A stretch of 64,000 bases of DNA from Roseovarius arcticus. Lineage in GTDB: Bacteria > Pseudomonadota > Alphaproteobacteria > Rhodobacterales > Rhodobacteraceae. Each line of letters starts with the position of its first letter. Position 1 is the stretch's first letter. The position numbers and the translations under genes were made by a program. Location: contig NZ_SZZN01000001.1 in NCBI RefSeq assembly GCF_006125015.1, positions 1,612,001 through 1,676,000 of the forward strand, in the 5' to 3' direction. Positions 27,195 to 36,165 of the stretch are shown here, piece after piece. The notes beneath the pieces are model-generated. The model did not search any database. It saw nothing but the letters and a program-made list of their open reading frames with translations, and had not been told where the DNA came from.

Positions 27195-28244
27195 TCACGC
27201 GCTAACCCGTGCGCGATGTTTGTCCAAATGCCTCAGCCATACTTGAGCGAAGCGTATGATCTCGTCTTCTGTCGTCTGCGGCCCCAGCGACACGCGGATG
27301 GCCGATGCTGCGTCCGCTTCACTGTGCCCCATCGCTCGCAGTACTGCGCTGGCGCGAACCTTGCCACTGGAGCAGGCCGACCCCGCCGATATGGCGAACC
27401 CCGCAAGGTCCATTGCCATCACCTGCGTCTCGCCCTTCCAGCCTGGCGTAAGGATACAAGAAGTGTTCGGCAGCCGTGCAGAGTCTTTCCCGACAAAAAT
27501 AGTCTTATTTCCAGCGGCTGCAATGGCCTTTTCTAGAATGTTTCTAAGTTTCTCGACCCGGTCCCAGGTACCGCCTGCCAAATCGTGCCCCGCTGCTTCG
27601 GCCGCGGCGCCGAATCCGGCGATGCCGATGATGTTCTCGGTGCCTGATCTGCGGCCCATTTCCTGTCCGCCGCCCTTGATCTGCGCGGCCACGTCGGTGC
27701 CGCGCCGCACGACAAGCGCGCCGACGCCCTTCGGGCCGCCAAGTTTGTGCGCCGAGACCAACGCCATCTTTGCGCCGCTTTGATTGAACGAAACGCGCAC
27801 CTTACCAAACGCTTGCGTCATGTCGCAGGCCGCCACGCCGTCCGGTAGAGCCTGCATTACACCCGTCTCGGAATTGGCCAATTGCACTGCACTGTGCGCG
27901 GGATCGACGATCTCAATGGCGCCCGACGGCGATACAGCGAGCGTGCTATCCGTCCACGCAGCCACGGCCTCATGCTCGACCGGGGCAGCGCTTAGACCGC
28001 GCCCTGCGCATGCGAGCGCCGCCGCCTCGGTCGCACTGGAGGTAAAAATGACGTCGGCGCCATCCGCGCCCAATGCGGCAGCAACTTGCGCGCGGGCGCG
28101 TTCAACCAGCGCTTTGGCCGCGCGGCCCTCGGAATGGACGCTTGACGGATTGCCCAGCACGTCCATCGCTGCAATCATCGCGCTGCGCGCCTCGGCCCGC
28201 AAAGGCGTGGTCGCATTATAATCCAGATACACCCGCTCGCTCAT
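27195..28244 (-). CDS. Cysteine desulfurase (IscS/NifS type)
   Basis: A class I PLP-dependent cysteine desulfurase of 349 residues, shorter than E. coli IscS. It begins MSERVYLDYNATTPLRAEARSAM; the PLP lysine is in VSAHKLGGPKG and the active-site loop is SAGSACSSGKVRAS. It lies directly after iscR and before sufB. The operon therefore has two desulfurases, this IscS-like one near the front and SufS at the end. It may supply a different acceptor such as tRNA thiolation, or act in parallel with SufS. Confidence 0.92.
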   Translation of the reverse strand: MSERVYLDYNATTPLRAEARSAMIAAMDVLGNPSSVHSEGRAAKALVERARAQVAAALGADGADVIFTSSATEAAALACAGRGLSAAPVEHEAVAAWTDSTLAVSPSGAIEIVDPAHSAVQLANSETGVMQALPDGVAACDMTQAFGKVRVSFNQSGAKMALVSAHKLGGPKGVGALVVRRGTDVAAQIKGGGQEMGRRSGTENIIGIAGFGAAAEAAGHDLAGGTWDRVEKLRNILEKAIAAAGNKTIFVGKDSARLPNTSCILTPGWKGETQVMAMDLAGFAISAGSACSSGKVRASAVLRAMGHSEADAASAIRVSLGPQTTEDEIIRFAQVWLRHLDKHRARVSA

Positions 28245-28332
28245 GGCGCCTCGCAGTCAGCTTGGAAAAAATACGTCCTGCGCTGGCCGTCTTTCATGCC
28301 GCACGCCCGCACATAACTAATCTTGCGGCGCA

Positions 28333-28794
28333 TCAGTCGTCGTCCACTATCGCGAATAGCGACGGCACGGCGGGGCATGGCGCGAGCGTGTTACCGACCA
28401 CATCGCTCAGCCGGGTTTGGTGCAAATAGACGTAGACCTGCGCGCTGAGCCCCTCCCAAAGGCGGTTGTTCATTGATTGCGCGCGGGTGCCAGAGGCGCC
28501 GCCTGATGCGCCCGCGCCTTTGTGCATTGCGTCCACTGTCTCATCGACGGCGGCCAGAATCTCAGACACGCGTATTTCGGAGGTTGGGCGCGCAAGGCGA
28601 TAGCCGCCTCCGGGGCCGCGCACGGATGCCACCAGATTGGCGCGCCGCAGCTTGACGAATAGTTGCTCCAAATACGGCAACGAAATGCTTTGCCGGCGGG
28701 ACACCTCGCCCAATGTTACCAGGCTGTCTTCGGGTTGCAGCGCGATATCGGACAGCGCGACCATTGCATAGCGGCCCTTGGTGCTGAGTTTCAT
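28333..28794 (-). CDS. iscR: Rrf2-family regulator IscR (one-cysteine variant)
   Basis: A 153-residue winged-helix regulator at the head of the Fe-S operon. The HTH region matches IscR well (MKLSTKGRYAMVALSDIA, SLPYLEQLFVKLRRANLVASVRGPGGGYRLAR). In E. coli, three Cys near 92-104 bind the 2Fe-2S cluster; here that segment reads VDAMHKGAGASGGASGT and has none. The only Cys is in LAPCPAV close to the C-terminus. This matches the unusual IscR described in Rhodobacter sphaeroides, which still binds a cluster and represses Fe-S genes. A perfect inverted repeat lies at 28909-28923, 115 bases upstream. Confidence 0.92.
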   Translation of the reverse strand: MKLSTKGRYAMVALSDIALQPEDSLVTLGEVSRRQSISLPYLEQLFVKLRRANLVASVRGPGGGYRLARPTSEIRVSEILAAVDETVDAMHKGAGASGGASGTRAQSMNNRLWEGLSAQVYVYLHQTRLSDVVGNTLAPCPAVPSLFAIVDDD

Positions 28795-28844
28795 TACGCT
28801 TCTCCTGCAAGCAGATGCTGCCGAATAGATTGACCTTACGCCTT

Positions 28845-28863
28845 GGGGCGCTTATCTCGCCCC
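28845..28863 (-). promoter_or_regulatory. Hairpin in the iscR 5' region (proximal)
   Basis: GGGGCG and CGCCCC (6 bp, 7-base loop), 51 bases upstream of the iscR start. If transcription starts near the operator at 28909-28923 it would fold in the 5' leader. Role unknown. Confidence 0.35.
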
Positions 28864-28873
28864 TAGACGTGAC

Positions 28874-28897
28874 GGCCTGCGCCAGCGCTTGCAGGCC
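28874..28897 (-). promoter_or_regulatory. Hairpin in the iscR 5' region (distal)
   Basis: GGCCTGC and GCAGGCC (7 bp, 10-base spacer), between the proximal hairpin and the TTAGAA dyad. It could be a leader structure or a binding site. Confidence 0.35.
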
Positions 28898-28908
28898 ACA
28901 TCTAAAGT

Positions 28909-28923
28909 TTAGAATTGTTCTAA
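28909..28923. promoter_or_regulatory. Inverted repeat TTAGAA-N3-TTCTAA, candidate iron/IscR operator
   Basis: A perfect 6+6 dyad with AT-rich arms in a GC-rich genome, in the shared region between divergent iscR and the hydrolase gene at 28989. IscR in Rhodobacter sphaeroides is reported to act on an Iron-Rhodo-box in front of iron and Fe-S genes; this is the only strong candidate here. I cannot verify the match to the published consensus. Confidence 0.5.
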
Positions 28924-28988
28924 GGCGCGCAGGCACCCCCGTCAACGGGCAACGCCGCGGCCAAAGTCCCTGCAGCAAGGAACGCTGA

Positions 28989-29642
28989 ATGCCCGAGGTT
29001 ATCTTTCCCGGCCCCGAAGGTCGACTTGAAGGTCGATACCACCCGCAAAAGGAAAAGGACGCACCGATTGCAATCGTGTTGCATCCTCATCCGCAATTTG
29101 GCGGGACGATGAACAACAAAGTCGTCTATAACCTGCACTACGCTTTTTATAAAATGGGCTTTACCGTGCTGCGCTTCAACTTTCGCGGCGTTGGACGTTC
29201 ACAGGGCGAATACGATCAAGGCGTGGGCGAGCTAAGCGATGCCGCATCCGCGCTGGATTACCTGCAATCCATGAACGCCAACTCCAAACATTGCTGGGTC
29301 GCTGGCTTTTCGTTTGGGGCGTGGATCGGGATGCAGCTTTTGATGCGGCGCCCCGAAATTACCGGATTTATCAGCGTGTCGCCCCCGGCGAACATGTATG
29401 ATTTCTCGTTCCTGGCGCCCTGCCCGGCGTCGGGGTTGATCATAAACGGACTGGCGGACAGGGTCGCACCGCCCGCCGATACGGTGACACTGGTGAACAA
29501 GCTGCACGATCAGCAGGGCATTACCATCCAGCATGACGAAGTTGAGGGTGCCGGCCACTTCTTTGAAGAGCCGCATATGGACACGATGATCGACACCGTC
29601 ACTGGCTACGTCAAACGCCGCCTGACCGAAGGCACGCGCTAG
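28989..29642 (+). CDS. Alpha/beta hydrolase
   Basis: A 217-residue serine hydrolase of the COG2945 type (small cytoplasmic dienelactone-hydrolase-like proteins). The oxyanion region is LHPHPQFGGTMNNKV, the nucleophile elbow GFSFGAW (G-x-S-x-G), the acid GLADRVAPP and the catalytic His VEGAGHFFEEP. AAGGA precedes the ATG. It is divergent from iscR and followed after 2 bases by a small gene, with which it forms a two-gene unit. Substrate unknown. Confidence 0.88.
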   Translation: MPEVIFPGPEGRLEGRYHPQKEKDAPIAIVLHPHPQFGGTMNNKVVYNLHYAFYKMGFTVLRFNFRGVGRSQGEYDQGVGELSDAASALDYLQSMNANSKHCWVAGFSFGAWIGMQLLMRRPEITGFISVSPPANMYDFSFLAPCPASGLIINGLADRVAPPADTVTLVNKLHDQQGITIQHDEVEGAGHFFEEPHMDTMIDTVTGYVKRRLTEGTR

Positions 29643-29644
29643 TC

Positions 29645-29890
29645 ATGCGCGTCGCCGAGGATCTGGCCGATCAGTTGGCCCAGGATGCGCTAAAGGCCGA
29701 AGAGATCACCGGCGACGAGCGTCTCGTCGACGATCTGGCCAATATGATGGGTGCAACATCGCAAACTGCCGAGGAGGCGTTTTTGACCGCTGTGCGCGTA
29801 CGCCGGGCCAATACCAAGGCCCGCAAAATGCTGGCCGAGCGTGTGCGGGCATTCAAGGCGGCGCAAGCGGGCATTAAACAACCTGATTGA
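29645..29890 (+). CDS. Small conserved helical protein
   Basis: An 81-residue acidic N-terminal, basic C-terminal helical protein (MRVAEDLADQLAQDALKAEE; RRANTKARKMLAERVRAFKAA). The ATG lies 2 bases after the hydrolase stop, so translation is probably coupled. I recognise no domain. Regular heptad-like hydrophobics suggest a coiled coil. Function unknown. Confidence 0.65.
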   Translation: MRVAEDLADQLAQDALKAEEITGDERLVDDLANMMGATSQTAEEAFLTAVRVRRANTKARKMLAERVRAFKAAQAGIKQPD

Positions 29891-29984
29891 GCGCCTAGCG
29901 GCGCGCTGGTTTGATTATTGGCGCTTGTTGATGTGGTCGGCACCATCGCGGCTGCGGGTCTGTTTGCCTCGATGGGAGCCTCCG

Positions 29985-30011
29985 GCGGGGATATTTTCCA
30001 GCAAGAAGAAT
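29985..30011 (+). repeat. Dispersed repeat, copy A
   Basis: GCGGGGATATTT, four variable bases, then GCAAGAAGAAT. The same 12+11 bases occur at 43058-43084 on the other strand. It lies between the convergent small gene and mfd. I have seen similar motifs between genes in many Rhodobacteraceae, so it may be a family-specific REP-like element. Confidence 0.6.
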
Positions 30012-30023
30012 AAGCGGGCCGGA

Positions 30024-33000
30024 TTAGTTTGATCCCGTCTCTTTTTTCTTGGCCGCCGCTTTGCCGACCTTGGCCTTGTCCACCACCTTTTGCGCCAGGT
30101 CGCGAGCGATAGAGAAGGCGCCTTTGATTTTGTCGCTGTCCTTGGACCAATCGCGGCGCACGACGATTTTGTTGTCGCGAATCTTGGCAAGCCCGTTCTG
30201 ATCTTTGATAAATTCCACCAATCCCTCTGGGGAAGCAAACTTGTCGTTGTGGAACTGAATCGTCGCGCCTTTGGGGCCGCCGTCCAGCTTGGCGATGCCG
30301 GCCTTTTTACACATGCCTTTGATGCGCACGACCAGAATAAGTGTGTTCACCTCTTTGGGCAGCTTGCCAAAGCGATCGATTAGCTCGGCCGCGAAACCCT
30401 CCAGTTCGACCTTGGTATCGAGGCTGCTGAGGCGGCGATACAGGCCAAGGCGCACGTCGAGGTCCGGCACGTATGCCTCGGGGATGAGAACCGGCACTCC
30501 GAGGTTGATCTGGGGTGCCCATTGACCGCCATCATCGGCAATACCGTCCAATGCGCCCGATTTGATCTTGGCTACAGCCTCTTCCAACATGGACTGGTAC
30601 AATTCGTAGCCAACATCGCGCATCTGGCCCGACTGCTCCTCGCCCAAGAGGTTGCCGGCGCCGCGAATATCGAGATCCTGAGACGCCAGAGTAAAGCCCG
30701 CGCCGAGGGTGTCGAGGCTGCCAAGGACGCGCAGACGCTTTTCGGCGGCAGGGGTTAGTTTGAGGCGGGGTTTGGTGGTGAGGTATGCGTAGGCGCGCGT
30801 TTTTGAACGGCCGACGCGACCCCGGATTTGGTAAAGTTGGCTTAGACCGAACATGTCGGCACGGTGGATGATCATCGTGTTCGCAGTCGGAATATCAAGG
30901 CCCGACTCCACGATTGTCGTCGCCAGAAGTACATCGTATTTGCCGTCGTAGAAGGCGTTCATGCGGCTATCCAGCTCGCCCGCCGCCATCTGGCCGTGCG
31001 CGATCATGTAGCTGACTTCGGGCACCTCATTATCCAGAAAAGCCTCGATTTCCGGCAAGTCTGAAACGCGCGGCACGACAAAAAAGCTTTGGCCCCCGCG
31101 ATAATGCTCGCGCAGCAGTGCTTCGCGCAGGGTAACGCGGTCGAATTCGCTGACGTAGGTGCGAATCGACAGGCGGTCTACGGGGGGCGTGCCGATGATC
31201 GACAGATCGCGCACACCCGAGAGGCTAAGTTGCAGCGTACGAGGGATCGGCGTGGCGGTCAGCGTCAGGACATGGACGTCGCTGCGCAGCGCCTTGAGGC
31301 GTTCCTTGTGGGCGACACCGAAACGCTGTTCCTCGTCAATGATCAGGAGGCCGAGGTTCTGAAACCGCACGGATTTGGCCAGCAGCGCGTGGGTGCCGAC
31401 GACGATGTCAACCTGCCCGCGGGACAATGCGTCGCGCGTTGCCGCCGCATCCTTGGCCGAAACAAAGCGCGACAGTGGCCGCACATTGATGGGAAAGCCG
31501 CGAAACCTCTCGGCAAAGCCCTGATGATGCTGGCGCGCCAGCAGCGTGGTCGGTGCGATCACGGCGACTTGCATGCCTGACATCGCCGCCGCAAAGGCGG
31601 CGCGCATTGCCACCTCGGTCTTGCCAAAGCCGACATCGCCGCAAATCAGCCGGTCCATCGGCGTGCCTGCCTGAAGATCGGCCATGACGTCCTCGATGGC
31701 GCTTAACTGGTCCTCGGTCTCGTCGTAGGGGAAGCGGGCAGAAAACTCCTCCCACGCGTGACGTTCGGGCTCCAGCACGGGGGCTGTGCGCAGGGCACGC
31801 TCGGCGGCGATGCGGATCAGACGATCCGCCATATCGCGGATACGCTCCTTGAGCTTGGCCTTTTTGGCCTGCCATGCACCACCGCCCAGCTTGTCCAGCA
31901 GGCCCTCTTCGTGGCCATAGCGGCTTAGCAGTTCGATGTTCTCAACGGGCAGGTACAGCTTGGACGCCTCGGCATATTCCAAGACGAGGCACTCGTGGGC
32001 CGCGCCGAGCGCAGTGATGACCTCAAGGCCCAAGTAACGCCCGATGCCGAAATCGACATGCACAATAAGATCGCCGGGGGTCAGGCTGTTGGCCTCGCTC
32101 AGGAAATTCTCGGCGCGGCGGCGGCGTTTGGGTGCGCGGATCAGGCGATCACCCAGAATGTCCTGCTCGGAAATGACGGTCAGGTGCGTGCCATTCCACG
32201 GCCCCTCAAAGCCCGAGTCCAGCCCCCAGACGGCCAAATGCAGACCTGTCTTTCCCAGCCGCTCGGCAGAGGTCACAGTGACAGGGCCGATCAGGCCCTC
32301 ATCCTCCAGAAGGCCCTCCATCCGTTCGCGGGCACCGTCCGAATAGCTAGCCAAAAGGACTGGACCTTTGGTCATCTTCGTCTGAATGTGATCCTTTAAG
32401 GCGCCGAAAAGGCTGATGTTTTCCTGTTGCCGCTCGGGGGCAAAGCTGCGCCCGATGCGCCCGCCCGCGTCCGTTACACCGGGGCCGGTGGCCTGCGGCA
32501 ACGCGGTTAGTTGTACGGCGCGGTGGGTGGACATTGCGGCCTCCCAATCAGCGTCGTTTAGGTAAAGCAGCCCGGGCTGCACGGGTTTGTATACGCTATC
32601 GCTACGCCCCTTGGCGGTCAGCGCATGTTTGCGCGCCTCGTACTGGTCCTCGATACTGTCCCACCGGGCAAGGCGGGCGGGCGTGACAGCATCGTCTAAC
32701 AGAACAGGCGCGGCCGGCAGGTAGTCTAGCAGTGTCTCCAGCTTTTCGTGAAAAAAGGGCAGCCAATGTTCGGCGCCCTGCGCCTTGCGGCCGGCGCTGA
32801 TCGCCTCATAGAGCGGATCGTCCGTCCCGGCAGAGCCAAACTCGATACGGTAATTCTGGCGAAAGCGCATGACAGCCGCCTCGTCCAGGATCACCTCGGA
32901 CACTGGGGCGAGCTCAATCATATCCAGCTTCTTGGTGGTGCGCTGAGTGACCGGATCAAAGCGGCGCGCGCCGTCAAGCACATCTCCAAAGAGGTCGAGC

Positions 33001-33533
33001 CGCACTGGGCCGCCGCCGTCTGCGTCGCCGGGGGGATAAATGTCGATAATCCCGCCGCGCACGGCGAAATCACCCGGCTCGGTCACGGTTGGGCTATTCA
33101 CGAAACCCATGCGCACGAGAAACGCGCGCAAGCCCGCCTCATCAATGCGGTGGCCGACATGCGCGGTGAACGCCGCACCGCGCAGCACGTCGCGCGCCGG
33201 AATCCGCTGCATCGCAGCCCCCAGTGTCGTTAGCAGGACGAATTGGCCCGGCATCCCGTGGACCAGACCAGCCAATGTCGCCATGCGCGCCGCAGACACG
33301 TCGGCGTTGGGTGATATCCGGTCGTAGGGCAGGCAATCCCACGCGGGAAAGCGAACGAGAGGCATCCCGGGCGCGTAGAACGCCAGCGCGGCGGCCATCG
33401 CAGCCATCCGCTTGTCGTCGCGCGCGACATGGATAACAGGGCCGCTGGCGCGCGCCACCTCGTCCAACACGAGACGGGCGTCGAACCCTTCGGGCGCGCC
33501 GGATACGGTGATGTGGCTGGGGGCGTCAGTCAT
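30024..33533 (-). CDS. mfd: Transcription-repair coupling factor
   Basis: ATP-dependent translocase that removes RNA polymerase stalled at DNA lesions and recruits UvrAB; 1169 residues. Domain order is the UvrB-like N-terminal part, the RNA-polymerase-interaction domain ([23 protein letters not shown]), then the RecG-like motor with Walker [16 protein letters not shown], the DEEQ box [16 protein letters not shown], and [18 protein letters not shown], followed by the TRG motif and the C-terminal D7 domain (residues about 1020-1130). Length is normal. The gene is alone on this strand with the small suf-associated membrane gene upstream. Confidence 0.97.
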   Translation of the reverse strand: MTDAPSHITVSGAPEGFDARLVLDEVARASGPVIHVARDDKRMAAMAAALAFYAPGMPLVRFPAWDCLPYDRISPNADVSAARMATLAGLVHGMPGQFVLLTTLGAAMQRIPARDVLRGAAFTAHVGHRIDEAGLRAFLVRMGFVNSPTVTEPGDFAVRGGIIDIYPPGDADGGGPVRLDLFGDVLDGARRFDPVTQRTTKKLDMIELAPVSEVILDEAAVMRFRQNYRIEFGSAGTDDPLYEAISAGRKAQGAEHWLPFFHEKLETLLDYLPAAPVLLDDAVTPARLARWDSIEDQYEARKHALTAKGRSDSVYKPVQPGLLYLNDADWEAAMSTHRAVQLTALPQATGPGVTDAGGRIGRSFAPERQQENISLFGALKDHIQTKMTKGPVLLASYSDGARERMEGLLEDEGLIGPVTVTSAERLGKTGLHLAVWGLDSGFEGPWNGTHLTVISEQDILGDRLIRAPKRRRRAENFLSEANSLTPGDLIVHVDFGIGRYLGLEVITALGAAHECLVLEYAEASKLYLPVENIELLSRYGHEEGLLDKLGGGAWQAKKAKLKERIRDMADRLIRIAAERALRTAPVLEPERHAWEEFSARFPYDETEDQLSAIEDVMADLQAGTPMDRLICGDVGFGKTEVAMRAAFAAAMSGMQVAVIAPTTLLARQHHQGFAERFRGFPINVRPLSRFVSAKDAAATRDALSRGQVDIVVGTHALLAKSVRFQNLGLLIIDEEQRFGVAHKERLKALRSDVHVLTLTATPIPRTLQLSLSGVRDLSIIGTPPVDRLSIRTYVSEFDRVTLREALLREHYRGGQSFFVVPRVSDLPEIEAFLDNEVPEVSYMIAHGQMAAGELDSRMNAFYDGKYDVLLATTIVESGLDIPTANTMIIHRADMFGLSQLYQIRGRVGRSKTRAYAYLTTKPRLKLTPAAEKRLRVLGSLDTLGAGFTLASQDLDIRGAGNLLGEEQSGQMRDVGYELYQSMLEEAVAKIKSGALDGIADDGGQWAPQINLGVPVLIPEAYVPDLDVRLGLYRRLSSLDTKVELEGFAAELIDRFGKLPKEVNTLILVVRIKGMCKKAGIAKLDGGPKGATIQFHNDKFASPEGLVEFIKDQNGLAKIRDNKIVVRRDWSKDSDKIKGAFSIARDLAQKVVDKAKVGKAAAKKKETGSN

Positions 33534-33570
33534 CTGGCTATTGCTCTTGGGCTGGCGGCGGCGGGCTGCG

Positions 33571-34131
33571 TCACCCCCCGAGTGCGGAGGTTGTCATGTT
33601 TTGGTACATCCCCCACATCGCAGTGACAAAGATCGACATCATCCCGATTATTTGTACAAGGAGGCGATGGCGCATCAGCAGGGCAATCAGCACGTCACCC
33701 TCTAATGCGCCCGCCTCAATCTGAGCAGCAGTGCGCACAGACAACACCCACACCACAGACATCGGCAGCGCCAGCAAAAGTACCGCCTGCGCAAATTCGC
33801 GATGATAATACCAGCCAAGGATCGCAGAGCCAGTCAGCAAAAAGAAAATAACGCCCGTCAGCAGCAGCCCCGATTCGCGGCTGATATAGAGGACGCGGCG
33901 GGTGTTGATCGCGGCCAACGTGCCCACGTCTTCCATCGCCTGGCCGCCTCCCTTGCGGGCGCGTACAACCATGTCCCACGGCACCCCGAGGACATAGTGA
34001 CTGGTCGATGACCACATCACCGCCAGCGCAATCCAGAACCAAAGGTTGCTGAAACTGCGCATGTCGATCAATTCGAATACGGTTGAATACCAGTCCACAG
34101 GGTCCCCGATCTGCCACAACGTGCCTCTCAT
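33571..34131 (-). CDS. Membrane protein annotated in relatives as SufBCD-associated
   Basis: A 186-residue inner-membrane protein with about four membrane segments (FWIALAVMWSSTSHYVLGV, LLLTGVIFFLLTGSAILGWYY, AVLLLALPMSVVWVL, LLVQIIGMMSIFVTAMWGMY). The start MRGTLWQIGDPVDWYSTVFELIDM at ATG 34131 is preferred to a TTG six codons upstream. From memory, relatives in Rhodobacteraceae carry the name component of SufBCD complex; I see nothing in the sequence that shows this role. It is upstream of mfd by 37 bases, and divergent from hemB. Confidence 0.65.
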   Translation of the reverse strand: MRGTLWQIGDPVDWYSTVFELIDMRSFSNLWFWIALAVMWSSTSHYVLGVPWDMVVRARKGGGQAMEDVGTLAAINTRRVLYISRESGLLLTGVIFFLLTGSAILGWYYHREFAQAVLLLALPMSVVWVLSVRTAAQIEAGALEGDVLIALLMRHRLLVQIIGMMSIFVTAMWGMYQNMTTSALGG

Positions 34132-34219
34132 AGCCCCGCATCGCGACAATTCCTACCCTTGAGATGCGGGAATTTCCGTGCGAGTTAGGGCGCGATACGT
34201 CGCAGCCAGGTCACGTCCC

Positions 34220-35227
34220 ATGCATCACGTCCCAGCCCCCTTCCCGTCCGCTCGTCCGCGTCGCCTGCGGCGCACCGCCGGCCTGCGCGCGCTCGCTACT
34301 GAAAATACCCTGTCGCCGGGCGATCTGATCTGGCCGGTATTCGTCCGCGATGGCGATAATATCGAAGAGCCGGTCGCGTCCATGCCGGGTGTCAGCCGTC
34401 TCAGCGTCGACCGGGTCGTTTTGGCGGCACGCGAGGCGGCGGATTTGGGCATCCCTGCGATCTGCCTTTTCCCCTATACTGGCGCGGACAATCGTACGGC
34501 TGACTGCGCTGAGGCGTGGAATCCCGGCAACCTCAGCAATCGCGCGACCCGCGCGATCAAGGAAGCGGTGCCCGAGATGCTGGTAATGGCCGACGTCGCG
34601 TTGGACCCTTATTCGGACACCGGGCATGATGGATTTCTGCGCAGCGGCGTGATCGTCAACGATGAGACGGTCGAGGCGCTGGTCAAACAGGCGCTCTCTC
34701 AGGCCGAGGCGGGTGTCGATATCATCGGCCCGTCGGATATGATGGATGGGCGCATCGGCGCCATTCGCACTGCGCTGGAGGCGGCTGGCCATCAAGACAT
34801 CATTCTGCTGAGCTATGCCGCAAAATATGCCAGCGCGTTTTACGGCCCGTTCCGCGATGCTGTGGGCGCCTCCAGCGCGTTATCGGGCACCGCGGTGGGG
34901 GATAAGCGGACGTATCAGATGGACCCCGCGAACGCCGACGAGGCGATGCGCATGATTGCCCGCGATCTGGCCGAAGGCGCGGATGCGATCATGATCAAAC
35001 CGGGTATGCCGTACTTAGACATCTGCCGCCGCGCCAAAGATACGTTCGCCGCGCCGACCTACGCCTATCAGGTCAGCGGCGAGTACAGCATGATCACTGC
35101 CGCCGCGCAAAACGGATGGATCGACGGCGAGCGTGCCATGATCGAGAGCCTGATCGCATTCAAACGCGCCGGCTGCGACGGCATCCTGACCTACTTTGCC
35201 CCGGCAATGGCGCGCTTGCTGGGTTGA
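34220..35227 (+). CDS. hemB: Porphobilinogen synthase (ALA dehydratase)
   Basis: Condenses two 5-aminolevulinate molecules to porphobilinogen, the step after HemA; 335 residues. Active-site lysines lie in LLSYAAKYASAFYGPFRDA and MIKPGMPYLDICR. The magnesium/metal region follows the alphaproteobacterial type (VMADVALDPYSDTGHDGF, without the Cys-rich zinc site). The start at ATG 34220 (MHHVPAPFPSARPRRLRR) matches the family; a GTG 14 codons upstream is unlikely. The gene is 20 kb from hemA in this window. Confidence 0.95.
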   Translation: MHHVPAPFPSARPRRLRRTAGLRALATENTLSPGDLIWPVFVRDGDNIEEPVASMPGVSRLSVDRVVLAAREAADLGIPAICLFPYTGADNRTADCAEAWNPGNLSNRATRAIKEAVPEMLVMADVALDPYSDTGHDGFLRSGVIVNDETVEALVKQALSQAEAGVDIIGPSDMMDGRIGAIRTALEAAGHQDIILLSYAAKYASAFYGPFRDAVGASSALSGTAVGDKRTYQMDPANADEAMRMIARDLAEGADAIMIKPGMPYLDICRRAKDTFAAPTYAYQVSGEYSMITAAAQNGWIDGERAMIESLIAFKRAGCDGILTYFAPAMARLLG

Positions 35228-35354
35228 TCGCCGCGCGATAATTCGCCCAAGGTCGCCCCGATGCGTGACAATGCGCGAGACCCCGCTTATAGTCGGGCGC
35301 AGATCGACCGATGAAACGGTCGGCAGCATTCAGGCAACGAACAGGCACAAATCC

Positions 35355-35918
35355 ATGAGCATTCTCACCAGACGCGGTTTCACCCTGGGCGCGCTCGGCA
35401 GCGCCGGTCTTATGACTGCCGCCTGCGGCAATGGCATCGGCAGCCGCGGCCCCGAAGAAATTGATGCGCGCGTCAATACCACCGTTCAGTATCTCTACGA
35501 CAATTATCCCGGCACCCGCACTCTGTCTGAGAAGGCGACGGGTATGCTGGTTATGCCGCTGATTACCGAGGCCGGGTTTGGCTTGGGCGGCGGCTACGGG
35601 CGCGGCGCGCTCCAGATCAACGGCCAGACGGTCGACTACTACTCCGCCACCAAGGGCAGCGTCGGGCTGCAGATCGGCGCGCAGCAGTTTGCGCACGTGC
35701 TGTTCTTTATGACCGGCAATGCGCTGTCCAGTTTCCGGCGGTCGTCTGGCTGGGCGGCTGGGGCAGATATAGAATACGTGTTCAAGGACACAGGTGAAAA
35801 CCTGCGCGCCGAAACGACAACTTCTATCTCGCCAGTGATCGCAGTCGTCTTTGGTCAGGCCGGCCTGATGGCAGGCGCCTCGCTGGAAGGCATGAAATAC
35901 ACGCGCATCATTCCCTGA
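35355..35918 (+). CDS. SYLF-domain lipoprotein
   Basis: A 187-residue exported protein. The N-terminus has twin arginines (TRRGFTLGALGSAGLMTAACGNG) and a lipobox ending in Cys, so it may be Tat-exported and lipidated. The rest is a SYLF (Ysc84-like) domain: SEKATGMLVMPLITEAGFGLGGGYGRGAL, YYSATKGSVGLQIGAQQFAHVLFF and the ending MAGASLEGMKYTRI. SYLF domains bind lipids in eukaryotes; the bacterial role is unclear. A strong GC hairpin at 35927-35950 follows the stop. Confidence 0.85.
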   Translation: MSILTRRGFTLGALGSAGLMTAACGNGIGSRGPEEIDARVNTTVQYLYDNYPGTRTLSEKATGMLVMPLITEAGFGLGGGYGRGALQINGQTVDYYSATKGSVGLQIGAQQFAHVLFFMTGNALSSFRRSSGWAAGADIEYVFKDTGENLRAETTTSISPVIAVVFGQAGLMAGASLEGMKYTRIIP

Positions 35919-35926
35919 TATGTGCC

Positions 35927-35950
35927 CGCGCCGGGGCTGCCCCCGGCGCG
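35927..35950 (+). terminator. GC-rich hairpin after the SYLF gene
   Basis: A perfect 10-bp stem (CGCGCCGGGG with CCCCGGCGCG) and a 4-base loop start 9 bases after the stop. There is no T-run, so it is a possible non-canonical terminator or 3' end stabiliser. Confidence 0.45.
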
Positions 35951-36091
35951 AATTCGACCGCCTGCGCTTGCATAGATGAAACTCTGCGCAAACGCCGCTT
36001 TTTAGTCCGGCTGGGTCCAAATTAATGTACTGCAAACACAGCATCTTAGCGCGCCTACTTCAAGGCGGCTGGTAACTGTGACCATGCGCCA

Positions 36092-36120
36092 TTGCACCCT
36101 ATATCCAGCCGGTGATATAG
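36092..36120 (+). promoter_or_regulatory. Candidate gyrA promoter
   Basis: TTGCAC (36092-36097), a 17-base spacer and ATATAG (36115-36120). Transcription would begin near 36127, about 40 bases before the gyrA start. Confidence 0.4.
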
Positions 36121-36165
36121 CATTTACAACAACATCTGGAATGACGTGACAGAGTAGGCACCACC

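Noticed and set aside
32748..33233. Plus-strand frame of 161 codons inside mfd
   Set aside because: Antisense shadow of a well-supported gene.
34178..34219. GTG start of hemB
   Set aside because: The 14 extra residues are not found in the family as I know it and no ribosome site precedes the GTG.
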